A stretch of 64,000 nt of DNA from Stenocarpella maydis (Eukaryota; Ascomycota; Sordariomycetes; Diaporthales; Diaporthaceae), in assembly GCA_002270565.1 (NCBI GenBank), contig NQMI01000002.1:1002899-1066898 (forward strand), written 5' to 3'. The notes under the pieces were generated by a model that saw only the letters and a program-made list of their open reading frames with translations, was not told the origin of the DNA and did no database searches. Of this stretch, positions 21,911-32,446 are shown in pieces (position 1 is the stretch's first letter; every line of letters begins with the position of its first letter). The translations under genes and the position numbers were made by a program.

Positions 21911-23640
21911 TTAATCACTGTCATCGTCATCCTTGGTCGCCTTCTTGGCCTTCTTCTCGGCCTTCCTGCGCTTGCGCTCTGCCTTCTCCTCTGCTGTCTC
22001 GCCCTCGTGCTTCTTCCTCTTCTTGTCCAGAGAGATGCCCTCGTCCTTGGGGGTCTTGGGGGTCTTGGGGGTCTTGGGAGCCTCGGCGGCGACGGCAGCG
22101 GGCGCCACGGCCTGTGGCAGGTCGGCAGCAGCCGCCTCTGTGGGCCTGGCCGCGGCCGCCTCAGCACCAGCGGCGCTGTAGTCGGTGTACGAGTCGGTCC
22201 ACTTGGCAGGGGTGGCCTCATTGGGTCGTCCGTACTTGTCCAGCTTGCCGTCGGCCTTGAGCTTCTTCTTCTCCGCCGCCGTGGGGCCGAGACCCCATCT
22301 GCGGGGGTACAGGTCACGCTCCATGATACAACGCTTGACCTTGGCCACGACGCCATGGTCGCAGGTGGTCATCTCGACGGCGGACATCATGGCGATACCA
22401 ATGGCAATGGCCTCGCCCTTGGTCGTGATCAGGACGACCTCCTCGTGCTGTTCAATCTCGGACTCGTATCGCAGCAGGCCAGGCAGCATGAGCTTGGCAC
22501 CGTAGGTGATGGCGTTCACCGCGCTGTCCTTGACTACCAGTCGCTTGTAGCCGACCAGAAGGGTCTCCAGGGGCTGGATCACCTTTCGCAGGTACGTCTC
22601 GTCACGGTTGTTGTCTGTTACCCAGTCAGCCTCCAAGCCAGGCCCACACCGGCACACCCACGCATCCACCATGTAACATACCGTATTGCCACTGGGCATC
22701 GAGCACATCGTGCAGCGTGACCAGGTCCTTGTTCTCGTCCATGGCACCAGAGCGCACTCGCCGTAGCTCCTGCATGTGGGCCCCAACGCCGAGCAGCAGA
22801 CCCAGGTGCACACAGAGCGTCCGGATGTAGGTGCCGGCCTCGCAGCTGACCCAGAAGACGCCGAGGTGGCGGTCGTTGTCGAACTCGATGAGCTTGGACT
22901 GGTAGATGGTCCGGATACGCAGCTGACGCTTGACGGCCGAGATCAGAGGGGGGCGCTGGAAGAGCGAGCCGGTGAGCAGCTCCAGGGCGCGGGCGAACTC
23001 GGCCTGGCCGCCGGGGACCTTGTCGTGGAAGCGCACCACGGCGACATACTCCTTTCCGGCTCCCTGCTGGGACTTGACCAGACGCGTGGCGCGGTCAATG
23101 CAGACGATCAGACACCCGGTGACTTTGGGGTCGAGGGTACCGCTGTGGCCGGTCTTCTCGACGCGGAGCATGCGCTTCACCCATGCAACGACTTCGTGGG
23201 ACGAGGGGTTCGAGGGCTTGTCTAGCTGGACGGGGATGCAATGTCAGTATGGAGAGGTGGGTCGGCAGAAGGGAGGATTCTCACGTTGATCACACCAGAA
23301 GAGACTGCCAAGAGTTAGCCAAAATGCAATTGGGGCCGTGGCGGGGCGTGCGACAGGCGTGGGAGTTGTGAGGAAAAACATACCATAGCTCTTGATGTCT
23401 CGCATGTGAGGCTTGCAGCCATGGGGAATGGGTGTGAAGTGCCCAGTCCTCACGAGCACTACGCGCCTGTCAGCATAACCTCACAGGCCAGATTCCAAAG
23501 CATGCTGGCTGAGCGTCCTCACGTTTGTCATAGTTCTTGAGCAGCAACGGCCAGTCGCTGGTGTCGGCGGCTGGTGTCGTTGCCTGGGGCTTGATGATAT
23601 GTTCTTCCTCTTGGGCCTTAGCCGCGACCTTGTCCGCCAT
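21911..23640 (-). CDS. CBF5: Cbf5/dyskerin, H/ACA snoRNP pseudouridine synthase
   Basis: Five exons (23640-23523, 23458-23384, 23304-23285, 23225-22682, 22614-21911), 486 residues. All junctions restore conserved sequence, including a 20-nt third exon (SSGVIN). It isomerises uridine to pseudouridine in rRNA and spliceosomal snRNA, guided by H/ACA RNAs, in the nucleolus with Nop10, Nhp2 and Gar1. The TruB domain carries the catalytic Asp103 in [11 protein letters not shown]. The PUA domain follows ([42 protein letters not shown]). The C-terminus is Ala/Pro-rich with [10 protein letters not shown] and ends in Lys-rich repeats and DDDDSD, as in other Cbf5 proteins. The ATG at 23640 opens MADKVAAK. 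It is a single-copy essential gene in yeast. Identification is certain. Confidence 0.97.
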
Positions 23641-23935
23641 CCTGATTATTCGAGAAACAGGAACGAATCAAGCCAAAGGATAAGGGTGCTGTGGTGGGAG
23701 AAGGAGCCGCAGTCCTTCGTGGGGAGGTGAAATGTCGTGATTGTGAGGAATGGGCGGCCAAGTTTTGCTCAGATGTTAAAGCTACTCTGAAAGTTGCCCA
23801 AATTTTTTTGAGTGCGGAGGGGCACGGGCCAGCCACAAACTTTGCTATGCTCGGGCTAGCCTGATGTGGTCTAGGCTCATGCGAAATTGTTTTAGATGTA
23901 TAAGTATGCTTTCAGAGTAAATGACAACATGAAAT

Positions 23936-24017
23936 GGCTGAATGGTCTAGTCGTATGATTCTTGCTTTGGGTACCACGCACTGCAAGAGGCCCCGGGTTC
24001 AAATCCCGGTTCAGCCC
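23936..24017 (+). tRNA. tRNA-Pro (anticodon TGG) with short intron
   Basis: Acceptor strands GGCTGAA / TTCAGCC pair fully, with discriminator C at 24017. The T arm is CCGGG-TTCAAAT-CCCGG. The anticodon arm pairs CTTGC with GCAAG around loop TTTGGGT, giving anticodon TGG. Between loop positions 37 and 38 lie about 10 extra bases (TACCACGCAC), the normal site of a nuclear tRNA intron. Pyrimidine/T-rich sequence after the gene (TTTACTTTTCC) can serve as a Pol III terminator. Confidence 0.93.
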
Positions 24018-25331
24018 TTCCTCTATTTACTTTTCCTTTTTCTTTCTGTCTCTCTTTTGAGAGACTAGTTTACTGAACAAGTGATACAATCACCAGAGCT
24101 ATGATGCTATCATTATTGATGCTGATGTTTCCTGCTGGTTTGCTGTGCACCACTGGCCTGTGTCTGTGACTGGCATGCAGATGAGAAGGCCAACTGGTCC
24201 CACCAAGTCACACCTCGCAAGTTGAATTCCGAATGCAACATCAATCAGATTCTAATGGGGTTTGCTTCATATTTCTTTGCAGTATTACAATATGAACAAC
24301 TGTTGAGGATCCTCTTCTCTCTCAACGCCTCTTCTCTCCCGGGCAACATCCTGGGGCTTGCCTCTCTTACACGGCGCTGGCGCTCTCTTATTCCTCTCGA
24401 CCTCGGATCTTCTGGCTAGTTTGCCTCTCTTCTACGTCGCTGGTGTCCTCTTCTTCTCGATAAATAGCCTTGCTGTTCCCAGCCTGGCTGCTGCCCCTCC
24501 TATCGACACCCCGTCGTTATCGATCCGCCACTACTTCAGCTAGTGAGCTTCCCCTCCCCCCCCTCCACAGCGATGGCGTCCTCTACCGGACAATTGGCCT
24601 GCCTCTGACTGATATCATTGCTTCTTAGGCATTGGGGGGTTCTCTCATCTCTACAGCTAGTGTAGCTACGACTGGCCTGGCTGCTTGACTTGGTTATGTA
24701 GGGCGGGTACCCTTGCTACTCTGAGAATCTGGATTTGCTGAGGGATGGGCAGTTCAAAGGACAAAAAAGTATATGGCTGGTTATAAAGGCTGAAAAATGA
24801 GCAGAAGAAGCGCTCAAAAGCTATATGTCATGATTCAGAATTGAAAATCATTGTCAACAGCTGGTTCTATAGTGTAGATGGTTATCACGTCGGATTCTGA
24901 TGCATTTCGCGAGTTTAATTCAAGCAATGTAAAAGAAAAAATAACAAAACTCGGTCGGACCCGATCCTGATGCTGAGGCGGGCACTACATCGAAATGGCA
25001 CACAGGAACAAGTTGACTCTATAGGATACGTTGATTTTCAATAACAGCCGCCTTTTTTAAAAAGGAAGCTGTCGCCAGAGGCGTTGGCCAGCAGAGGGCT
25101 ATTTGTAGGCAGGAAACGTCAACATCAACAATGACGGCATCATAGCTATCTGATGATTGTATTATTTGTCCAGTAAACTAGTTGCTCAGATGTACCGCCA
25201 CAACTCCAAACTCCAGGCTGACAAGAGGATCATCACAAAATCAGACAACCAAGGCCGCCCACGGTCCTTCCAAAACCAAAAAAAAAAAAGCCCAATCAAC
25301 CCCCAGGTGGTATCGAACATTCTTGTCCATG
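24018..25331. other. Intergenic, tRNA relic only
   Basis: Apart from the degenerate tRNA at 24863 there is no supportable gene. The segment 24300-24540 is rich in CTCTTC/CTTCTC words, and an A-run lies at 25279-25288. Confidence 0.5.
24863..24932 (+). pseudogene. Degenerate tRNA (Gln-like) relic
   Basis: GGTTCTATAGTGTAG with GGTTATCACGTCGGATTCTGA resembles the 5' half of a fungal tRNA-Gln (acceptor strand, intact D arm and left side of the anticodon arm with CTG). The right half does not pair: the 3' anticodon strand is TGCATTT, the T arm is weakened (GAGTTTAATTC) and the 3' acceptor strand (expected AGAACC) is missing. It is most likely a dead copy or fragment. Confidence 0.55.
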
Positions 25332-25737
25332 CTAAACCCCGTGCGTGGGCGGCGGCGGAGGCGGGAACTTGTCAGGGCTGTAGCGCCCGTAGCCGGGGTG
25401 CTGCAGCACCGGCGCGACGTTGCCCCTCTCGAGGCGATTCTTGAAGCTGTCGTTGCTGTGCCCCATCATCGGCGCGTTGGGCCCTCCCGCGCTGCTACCC
25501 CCCGCGCTGCTGACCTCGTGCAGCTCGTACTCCTCGGGTGGGGCGGCGCCGCCGTCCCCGCCGTACCGGTGCTCGTCCCGGAAGCTCGGGTTCGACGGCT
25601 CCGTCCTCAGGCTCGGCTCGTCGCCGCCCAGCGCAACCCCTATGTGGATGGGCTTGTGGCCCGACGGCCCTGCGGCCTCGAGGGCGGCATCGTGCTGGTC
25701 CTGGAGGGCCTTCTCCTCCGCCGAAGACAGAAAGCCA

Positions 25738-25769
<32 letters not shown>

Positions 25770-26956
25770 TTGGCCCGGGAAGTGGTAGCCTTGCGGCGAC
25801 AGGTGGTCGTGGTAGCTTTGTGGCGACATGCTGTGGAAGTTCTGGGGCCACTGCTGCGCCGTGATGGCGGGCGTCCCCGCCGCGCTGACGGGGCTGTTGT
25901 ACTGCGACGAGTAGGGCGAGAAGTAGCGCCCGTAGCTGGTGTCGGTCGCCGTCGCCGACAGCGGCGAGTCGTCCCACCCGCGCAGGGGCTTCTGGCTGAG
26001 CGGCGTCTCGTTCATGTCCGCCCCCCGGTTGATCACGCCGCCGCCGCTGCTGGCGCCGCCGCCTCCGCCTCCTCCTCCTCCACTCCTGTGAGCGCCCGGG
26101 TGCGGCCACCCGGCGTCCTTCTGCCGCATCTCGAGCTTGCGCAGGTAGGCGCGGCGGCGGCGGCGGCCGTTGCACACGATGCAGAAACCGGCCACGACCA
26201 GGGCGAGGCAGAGCCCGCCGATGGCGACGCCGACCTTTGCGCCGAGCGAGAGCGGGCCGGAGTTGGTGTCGCCGTTCCAGGTGTTGATGGGCGTCGGCGT
26301 GCCCTCCTGCAGCAGGGCGGTGGAGAATATGCCGCCCTGGACGGCGACGGTCGCGCCGGGGACGGGCTTCTGGCTGCAGCCGACCTGGAGGAGGGCCACC
26401 ATGTTGGCGAGGTAGTCCTTCTCGCTGGCGCGTAAGCACTGCTCGCATCCGTTGGTGAGGTCGCTAAAGTCCCAGTGCTGACAGTAATCATATGGCCCGA
26501 CTTTGGTGCTGAAGTTGCCGAACTCGATGGCATCTTTGAGGATACCACAGGCGCGTCTGGGTATGGATTGTCAGCCCCAAGGCTCTCCCTGCAGCATTGG
26601 CAGTGCGTCACTCACGAAGTAACACAGGGGCTGTCGCCCACATTCTCGTTGCCCGGGTCACCGAACACGCAGTATGACACGGCGAACCTGGAGTTGTAAA
26701 GCATCCATTGCTGGTCCGTCTGGTTCAGCGCGGTGCTGTAGTACTTGCTGCCGAGCTCGCAGTTGAGGCAGTTCCTGAAGACGGTGCCGGCTGAGCTGCC
26801 GTAGTTGTTCTGGTCGCACTCGATGTCGGACCCCGTCGTCGCGGTGAGGACGTTGCCGCACTGCTCGTCGCACGGCGAGTTGGGCGTCACGAGGAGGGCG
26901 GCCGCGGAGCCGGCCAGCGCGGTGCTCACGGCCAGCCTTGCCGTCATGGGCCTCAT
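25332..26956 (-). CDS. Cys-rich single-pass membrane protein, family member B
   Basis: Two exons (26956-26616, 26556-25332), 521 residues. The single intron has a GTGAGT donor and CCAG acceptor; splicing joins SPCVTS to RACGILKDAI and keeps the frame. A signal peptide (MRPMTARLAVSTALAG) precedes LVTPNSPCDEQC, the same ectodomain start as in the genes at 14101-15975 and 41390-43180. Paired CxxC motifs are CLNC and CEQC. After QVGCSQKP come a membrane segment (VGVAIGGLCLALVVAGFCIV) and RRRRR, then a tail with poly-Gly, poly-Gln (nine CAG-type codons at about 25738-25766) and poly-Pro at the end. Unlike the other two members it has no intron at YLAN-MVALLQ. Its function is unknown and it probably sits in the plasma membrane. 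Confidence 0.83.
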
Positions 26957-29284
26957 TATCGCGTCGTGGGTTTACTCGCTGTGGTAGGCGAGGGCTGCGG
27001 TCCGGGGCGGGAGAAGTAGTCAGGGCGGGAAATGCGGGGTTCGAAGAAGTAAGATGGCTGCGAGACAGAAGAGGCTTGGGGGCCGTTATCGCCACATGGG
27101 ATTCTTCCGCTGCGGTGCGACCGTGGACATGCCGCTTGTTCAGGGCGGAGGGTCGGTCACGGTCCAGATCCCCGGCTCCACGCGCGTCGAGCGATATTAA
27201 AAGCTTCTGCCGAGCCCCTTGGACCCAGGAGGCCGGTGTTGGTTCTCGTGGTATTGCTGGTGGCTGTCAGACTTTAGCGCCAGCGTTACAGTTGCGCGAA
27301 GGTCGGTCCTGGGGACGTGATCTGGTGTGACCTCAAGGCGGACTCGGGCGCGCAGGTGGGGAGGAAGATCAACGGCCGACCCAGGAGGCACAGATTCCCG
27401 CAGTGCATGTCAGTCGGCAGGGGCCCCACCGAGTCTGCGAGTGTGGGAATGCTGCAAGGTGAGGGAGGTATCATCGGTCCTCCCCTGGGCTCCTTCAGCT
27501 CCGCGGGTTGCGAGGGGGGTTCGGGTGTGTGGCCTCGAGAGAAGAAGGGATTGTCTGCTGTGGCACGCGGAATTGGCCAGTCAGAGGAGCAGGAAGCTTC
27601 AATATCACCTGCCGCAATGCGACGCTGATGCAAGGTCCCCTGCGCACCTTCACATCCTCTCGGGTCCTTGCTGGGGCTCCAGTGCCGTGATTGGAGATGG
27701 CCAACCCTCCTGCCGTCTGCCCGCAAGCGCCAGCCATAGCCCTGTCCAGCCCAAAGAGGCCAAGCTCCTGTCGAGACCGGGAAACCTCGCACATCTGCAG
27801 CATGTTATTGGGCTGGCCTGCATCTTGGTCCCTGCCACCCCCGCCACTTACAGCGGCCCCCAAATATCGTCTGATGTACCAACATGTCGGTTGGATTTTG
27901 GTTCCCCCCCCCCCGCAGACCATGTCACGACTGAGGACCAGCCTCGGCACCAGCCGGTTCTGGCAGCAGTGCCCCTGCCTTGCCATCATGCTTCCTCTGG
28001 GGTGGCATGTTCTCCTGTGTCGTAAACTCCCGAAGCGCTGTCCATCCAAAGACTCACAGACTCATTGGGCGTGATAGTGACAGCAGGCAGTACTGGTGAA
28101 ACCCATGTTCACGCTGGCTCTTGCGCCGAACCACTGGGACCAGGAAATGGTTTACAGGCCGGGCGACAGGACTGGTTGGCGGCTTCTATTTGCCGTGCAT
28201 AAAAGGGGGGTTATGGTCGTCATCAGCTTCTATGTTTGGGTGCGCTCGTGATGGCCTGACTTGGCATGCTGACGCTGGTTGACTGGTCTAGAAGACTGGA
28301 GAGCTCTAGTTTCTGTCACACAGAGCCTTGGTTGTGACAACCCAAAGACCTCAGACATTGAAGATCGCATCGGGACAAGCATCAGGACCTGCGGTACGAC
28401 CATCTAGGACATTCAGTGCCTGGTGGTAGGGGCTGCTATCCGGCCGCATTGTTCGAGAGTCATCGCTAGGGGCAAGCCATAGCAACCTCGGGAACCAGAG
28501 ACCCGCAGCACGCGGCCGCTGCAATGTAAAGAAGACGCCCATGTGGTGGGTGCAAGAACCCATCACAAGCCCCACTTCCAAGAATCCACAGCTCCTACGG
28601 CGGTGCATACGTAGTACGCAGCTCAAGCGCGATCCCGGCCTCAAGCGCCGCTTGTTGGCCCAGAATCTCATCATCTCGGTCGACCTTCCTCATTCGCGTT
28701 CCAGCCTTCGTCGGCGGCGGGTTGCGGTCGTAGTCGCTGGTTCATCCCGAGGTTAGAGACCCCCAGGTCACGATCCAAAGGGGGTGGAGTCTTGGCAAGC
28801 CTGCTGTTGGTTGTTGTGCAGACATGGTGGCTGGCCAATCCGAACAAGGGACTGCTCGCCACAGATAGATAGATAGATCGTAGATTGAAGAAGGCCTGTT
28901 GGCTCTGTTGAGGATGCTCATGACCACAAGACTGAAAGCAGGATGTTGCTGCCCTTGCCATCCTTGTCACGGCATCTTGGCTGTCTCCGAGGCACACAAT
29001 TGTGGCCAACGTGACAGAACTTTCCACATACGTTAGCGAACAAAGGTCTGCAAGCAACTGAGACAACTCGGCGTACGTCCAAGAGTGAGCCAGTATCTGC
29101 GACCAGGAGACGGAGACCCACCTTTCACCATAATATGAACAGCAGAATGTTGGCCATTCCGCAACATTTCCAGGCCACACGGAGGCCACCACAGGCCCTT
29201 TGGCCATCCCTGACCGCATCTCTAGGGGGCAGGGTCATTCCGAGATCTTTGGCACATGTCTCGCCGAGAACCCACTCGGCCGAC
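26957..29284. other. Intergenic, no supported gene
   Basis: 2.3 kb with ORFs of up to 232 codons (27327-28025 plus, 27495-28049 minus) that overlap each other and show no motif or codon pattern I can support. A short (GATA)n lies at 28862-28876. Confidence 0.4.
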
Positions 29285-30482
29285 CTATGGCGAGCTGTTC
29301 GGGGAACCGCCGCCCTCAGAAGCCTCAGGCACTGAGGTGTCGTCGAGTGGTGTATCCGATCCCGCGTCTGCATCAGCGCGGCTGATCAGTTTCCCAAGGG
29401 GTGGGATATCGGTGTCGACGACAAGCAGGCTCTCACGGCCCCTCGGGAGCAGACCATGAACCCGGCACTCTCCTTGCTTGATGGAAATAACGGTGCTGGT
29501 TCCTGCATACACCGTGTCGCCCTCGATACCGCATCTGTTGCAGAATACGAAGACTATCTCGTCTTCATTCTCTGCGCGAATGACGGGTTCCATACGCTGC
29601 ACCCAGTATGTCAAAGTCTCCCTGTCATGCCGTCAGGATCCGTGAAACCTTGTTCAATGCTCCGCATCGGGGTAAAAGCGAGAAGGTCAACGAAGGGTCA
29701 GGCTGATGACTTACATGTCAGGCTCGTCAGGTCTGCTGCAGAAGGTGCTTGGGTCTTCCCTCGTAAGCCAGGCCATGGACAAGATGACCAGGTTTGCTCG
29801 GACCTCCAAGACGTGGAAAGCAAACTCAAAAGCGTGCCACGGGGCTTCAAACTTATAAGGGTTGATATCCATACCTAGACGATGAGGTCAGTGGCTCTGG
29901 CCCCAAGGCATGGTGGGACAAACTCACAGATGCCCATGGCAGTCTGGCCCAGGCCGGGGATGAACTCCTTGCCGAACCCTGGGCCCTCAAGGGCCCATGT
30001 CTCGTCGATCATGTACAGGAAATGCTTCCTGTAGGTCCCTATCGTCTCACCTTCATTGGAGACTATGATGGCGGAGTTGTAATACTCGGGCGATGTTGGC
30101 CACCTGTCAGAGACGTCGACCTGCTCGGGGAAGCCAACGATGACATGGCAGTTGTGCTTGAGGGCTCTTGAGCGTGCCCACAGGGAGCTGATGCCAGTGC
30201 CTGCATACTCCAAGAACGGGGTGATGTGGCTGAGTGAGGTGAAGTTGTACCCTGCGTGGCATCAGTCAGGCTTGTGCTCCGTGAGACATAGCCCGCGGGC
30301 GAGGCACATTGGGAAGAAGAAGATGCCGAGGGCCTACCGCTGAAGGCCAGCTCCGGGAGGATGAGCAGGTCCAGGCTGTCGAGGTCATCGGGGTCGGCCC
30401 TGGCGAGGACGGCATCGGCGCGACTCAGGTTGGCGTCGACGTCGCCGACCTCGGGCGCGAACTGCAGGCAACCAATCCTCAT
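29285..30482 (-). CDS. NTA1-type protein N-terminal amidase, short paralogue
   Basis: Four exons (30482-30338, 30251-29928, 29874-29715, 29621-29285), 321 residues. A nitrilase-superfamily enzyme of the yeast Nta1 type, which deamidates N-terminal Asn/Gln of proteins and feeds them to the Arg/N-degron pathway. The catalytic triad is complete: Glu44 (LPELAFSG), Lys124 (TYRKHFLY) and Cys157 (GICMDINPY, formed across the exon 2/3 junction). The frame extends upstream of 30482, but MRIGCLQFAPEV is the family's start. The protein ends about 45 residues after the nitrilase fold, whereas its paralogue at 34503-37962 continues for some 690. It has an extra intron before ETLTYWVQR that the paralogue lacks; the other shared introns are at equal positions. 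Activity is inferred from the family. Confidence 0.88.
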
Positions 30483-31126
30483 CTTGGACTTTGGCTTCGG
30501 TCCTGTGACTGTCGTCAGTTGGGCGGTCTGGTTCAGGCTGTGGCTTGGCTTGCGGCGATGGGAGAAGCAACGCTCATATATGAGGGGATTCACCGCGCCC
30601 AAGCAAGCGAGGAAGCACCCGAAGTGGACCCTTGAGGCTGCGGGACAACGGGACTAACCTTGGGCTGCGGGCGAGGACGACGCAGCCTGAGGAACAATGG
30701 CTCGGTTCTTGGGTCCGGACCTAGCTCGCAGCTTATAGCCTCCGAGGCTAAGGGGTCTCGCCGTTGTGGTTGCTGCGGTTGCCACCTGGAGTCTGGGTCT
30801 GGGTTGGGCTGCAAGAGGAATAGGGTGAGGGCCAGAGCTGGGGCACTTTAGGCGGTGGTGCAGGGGCAGAAATGCCCTCCGGAATGGTGCTGAGGTTTTC
30901 ATGACACGTCAAAGTAGTCAAAGCCCCCCTCCCCCAAGACTGATTGGGTGTGCGGTGAAGGGTCCAGACACACGGACTGCCACGACTGCCCAAGTGCCGG
31001 CAGGGCCCGGATTTATTGCACCCTAGGCTAAATACACTACTAAATACGCACGTCGAGATCCCGACATGCAGGCTCGTGGCGCACACTGGCCTCCGGGCCA
31101 ACCGACGCCAGTCTCTTAGCGCCAAG

Positions 31127-31174
31127 CTGACATGAAGCTTCTTGAGACTGCTGACATGAAGCTTCTTGAGACTG
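31127..31174 (+). repeat. Perfect 24-nt tandem duplication
   Basis: The 24-nt segment starting CTGACATGAAGCTTCTTGAG at 31127 is repeated without mismatch at 31151. It is intergenic and looks recent. Confidence 0.92.
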
Positions 31175-31480
31175 CTGCCATTCGCGAGAGCTTCAAATCT
31201 TTTATCTCGTCTTCGTCTTCATTCGTCTCTGCGAAATAATGATGAATGTTGTCCAAGAGAGCGAGAGCCAAACGTCACGACCACCGGAATCGACCGTGTT
31301 ATCACTCACTGTGTTGCACACTACCAATGAATTAGTCAATGTCACTGCATCCGTCATGGGTCCCCGATTCGTCCTTCTCTCACTTGTGCATCTCACCTCT
31401 TGTCAAACTTTCTATAAGTATCGCTCCGCGATTATTATTATAGAAGTAACTAGAAAAAAGGTCTGTCTGTAGGGACAGGA

Positions 31481-31519
31481 AAGAAGAAGAAGAAGAAGAA
31501 GAAGAAGAATAGAAGAAGA
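31481..31519 (+). repeat. (GAA)n microsatellite
   Basis: About ten AAG/GAA units with one interruption, followed by a nine-G run at 31524-31532. Confidence 0.9.
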
Positions 31520-31887
31520 ACCCGGGGGGGGGGACCTCTGTTCACCCTCACAATCCAATCAAGACACTACACGAGAGCCTTCCACTTCACGTCTTGAAAT
31601 ATTCAAACTTAACTCACTAGACAGACTCAAATACGATTGCCTAACTCCATCAAGGAGAGCATTGAGAACCACAGCCTCGCCGAGTTTCCCGATCATTATG
31701 GTGCGCCTGAATAACTGTCAAACAGCTGCCAATTCCCCTTGTTCTCACCACCACTGCGGCACACCCAACACTCGCAATTCCTACCTAATCGAGAGCCATC
31801 CTGACAAGTGAAACCATCCCAATTGCTACCTTTGACCCAACACCAGGCTCCACTCCCTCAATTCGCCCCTGAGTGTCAGGCCTCAAC

Positions 31888-32446
31888 TCAGCCTACTTGC
31901 CCACCGGGGTATCCAGGGGGCCGGTCAGTCGCGTTGAAGGTATCAATCTGGTAGCTGTCGCCGACCGCCATCCGCGACGCGTTGGCGTTGAGGACCTGCG
32001 CGGCCTCGTACCCAAAGAACGCCCAGCTGTCAGAAACCTCGTGGACGACGCGGAAGTTGATGTACCCGCGCCAGTACCACTGCCCGCTGATGTTGAACGA
32101 ATCGGAGCCGCCGCCGCAGACCTGGTTGCTGAAGTTGGACTGCGACGCGGGACGGCCGAGGGAGCCCACGACGGGGAAGCTGCAGTCAGTGTGCCGGTAG
32201 AACTGGTCCGGGGTCCCTACGCCCCTGATGATCCGGAAGTTGTACGTGCACCCGTCGTTGGTCAGGCAGGTGATGGCGACGTTCTCTAGGCCCTGTCATG
32301 GTGTCTCAGCTTCACCCAGTATTTCCTACTGCTGCATGTCAGCCGCAGGACAGACTTACCCATTTGCCCAGGTATTTTGCCCACGCATCGAGGCTGAACA
32401 TAGCTAATACCAGGAATAGGGAGACTCGGGAATTCATCATGTTCAT
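31888..32446 (-). CDS. Small secreted protein
   Basis: Two exons (32446-32360, 32292-31888), 163 residues; the intron has a GTAAGT donor, a CTGAC branch site and an ACAG acceptor, phase 0. The N-terminus is a good signal peptide (MNMMNSRVSLFLVLAMFSLDAWA). Two further Met codons follow the first, so 32440 is an alternative start. The mature protein has four Cys (ITCLTNDGC, TDCSF, NQVCGGG), which could form two disulphides, and is rich in aromatic and Gly residues (GQWYWRGYINF). There is no membrane segment. It lies between the two NTA1 paralogues on the same strand. No family is recognised. Size, secretion and Cys content fit a candidate effector or a small extracellular binding protein, which is inference only. 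Confidence 0.75.

Larger units (their letters stand above)
30483..31887. other. Intergenic with short repeats
   Basis: 1.4 kb between the short amidase gene and the secreted protein gene. The Pro/Arg-rich ORFs at 30590-31125 minus have no motif. It holds a 24-nt tandem duplication and a GAA microsatellite. Confidence 0.5.

Noticed and set aside
25182..26435. 417-codon plus-strand ORF over family member B
   Set aside because: Arg/Ala/Val-rich antisense shadow of the Pro/Gly/Gln-rich minus-strand gene; lacks hydrophobic or domain structure.
27327..28025. 232-codon plus-strand ORF downstream-side of family member B
   Set aside because: Overlaps equally long minus-strand ORFs, no motif, no splice signals pointing to a larger gene.
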